Assembly: GCA_021777685.1 (NCBI GenBank)
Contig: JAJYDH010000102.1
Span: 1-14,585 of the forward strand
DNA length: 14,585 nt
Direction: 5' to 3'
Source of the DNA: Planctomycetota bacterium
Lineage (GTDB): Bacteria; Planctomycetota; Planctomycetia; Isosphaerales; Isosphaeraceae
This document shows, piece by piece, positions 13,820-14,585 of this stretch (positions are counted from its first letter, which is position 1; each line of letters opens with the position of its first letter). Both the position numbers and the translations under genes were made by a program. Under the pieces are notes generated by a model, which saw nothing but the letters and a program-made list of their open reading frames with translations, had not been told where the DNA came from and did not search any database.

Positions 13820-14585
13820 TCAGCCGGGCGCCTTCTCCTTCTCCTTCTTCTCGCGATCGGCCTCCTCGGACAGGTAGCGTTCGAGCGGCGGCCGGCGGAG
13901 ATGGTGGCCGGCGGCCTGCTGGAAGGCGACGGCGAGGGCCAGGAGGGTCGACTCGCCGTAGAGCTGACCGGTGAAGGTGATCGAGCCGGGTCGGTCTCGG
14001 CCGTTGTCGTCGCGGAAGCCGTGGGGGAGGACGGCGGTCGGGTGCCCGGTCAGGTTGGTGATCGACAGGTCATTCCCGCCGACGTAGAGGTCCACGGTCG
14101 TCATCAGCTTCGCCATCGCCCGCATCAGGAGGGTCCGGACTCGCGAGGCCCGGAGGTACTCGACGGCGGGGACGAACTGGCGTTCAAGGAAGGTCGCGGG
14201 CCAGGAATTCAGGCCCTCGGTCATGTGCTTGCGCGTGAGGTCGTCGAAGGCGGCGGCGGCCTCGGTGCTGAGCATGATCGTGATCGCGTCGGCGGGGTAT
14301 TCGTCGGGCAGCTCGATCGGGATCAGCTCGACGCCCAGTTCCCGGAGGATCTTCAGGTCGTCGCGGTCGCCGTCGGGCCGGTCCTTCTGCGTGAAGTAGC
14401 CGACCTTGAGCCCACGGACGGCCACGCGAGGCGGCCAGGCGAAGGGCTGGTCGACGGCCGTGGCGTCGAGGCCGTCGGCGCCGTGGATGGCGTCGAGGAC
14501 CAGGGCGCAATCTTCCATCGACCGGGCGATCGGGCCGATCTTGTCCATCGACCACGAGAGCGACATGCAACCGTGCCGGCTGACC
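13820..14585 (-). CDS. Amidase-signature family enzyme, C-terminal part (cut by window edge)
   Basis: The last 255 residues of an amidase; the reading frame continues past the right edge of the window, so the start is not visible. The first visible residues, VSRHGCMSLSWSMDKIGPIARS, are the conserved block that follows the amidase-signature core. The catalytic Lys and two Ser therefore lie outside and cannot be checked. The rest matches the usual C-terminal half: MEDCALVLDAIHG, LKVGYF, a TDD-like helix, then GNDLSITNLTGHPTAVLPHGF and the closing TFTGQLYGESTLLALA. The tail ends in a charged EEADREKKEKEKAPG. An ATG at 14566 lies inside the conserved block and is not the true start. Relatives include GatA and many amide hydrolases; the substrate is unknown. 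A stand-alone amidase is likelier than GatA, from sequence style only. Confidence 0.85.
   Translation of the reverse strand, partial: VSRHGCMSLSWSMDKIGPIARSMEDCALVLDAIHGADGLDATAVDQPFAWPPRVAVRGLKVGYFTQKDRPDGDRDDLKILRELGVELIPIELPDEYPADAITIMLSTEAAAAFDDLTRKHMTEGLNSWPATFLERQFVPAVEYLRASRVRTLLMRAMAKLMTTVDLYVGGNDLSITNLTGHPTAVLPHGFRDDNGRDRPGSITFTGQLYGESTLLALAVAFQQAAGHHLRRPPLERYLSEEADREKKEKEKAPG

Overview
The window looks like a chromosome segment from a planctomycete, most likely a relative of the Isosphaeraceae. This is inferred, without any database search, from four things: very high GC with strongly GC-rich third codon positions, two FG-GAP/ASPIC-UnbV (CRTAC1-type) secreted proteins, PEGA and SIMPL envelope proteins, and dispersed GTAGGGTGGG-type palindromic repeats. 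I see no phage genes, transposase, CRISPR array, tRNA or rRNA.

Layout, left to right. Positions 1-307 hold repeat-derived sequence and a good promoter for a PEGA-domain lipoprotein (308-763). A nitrilase-superfamily hydrolase (999-1859) follows, and its 3' end overlaps a small single-span membrane ORF (1799-1954). A perfect 34-bp inverted repeat (1983-2058) separates these from a convergent methyltransferase (2079-2888, minus) that closely resembles Plasmodium-type phosphoethanolamine N-methyltransferase. Divergent from it, across a 428-bp spacer, is a PLP enzyme of the CobD/HisC type (3317-4525). A gene-free stretch (4526-5080) contains a 202-bp composite palindromic element (4698-4899) that looks like a miniature mobile element.

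Next come four same-strand genes for exported proteins: a helical secreted protein (5081-5617), a seven-repeat FG-GAP lipoprotein (5716-7509), a small Cys/Pro-rich secreted protein (7544-7939) and a larger membrane-anchored FG-GAP protein with a helical N-terminal region (8201-10468). A polytopic membrane protein of unknown function (10485-12218, minus) faces them. It is divergent from osmC (12419-12850), which probably forms an operon with a SIMPL-domain protein (12893-13810). The window ends in the C-terminal part of an amidase-signature enzyme (13820-14585, minus, cut by the window edge).

The most interesting proposal is metabolic. The CobD-like decarboxylase and the phosphoethanolamine methyltransferase could together convert phosphoserine to phosphoethanolamine and then to phosphocholine, a short soluble route to choline head groups. 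This is inference from family identity and gene arrangement. Other points worth a second look are the nested palindromic element, the overlapping small membrane ORF, the secreted four-gene cluster, and a dyad between the divergent membrane-protein and osmC promoters.
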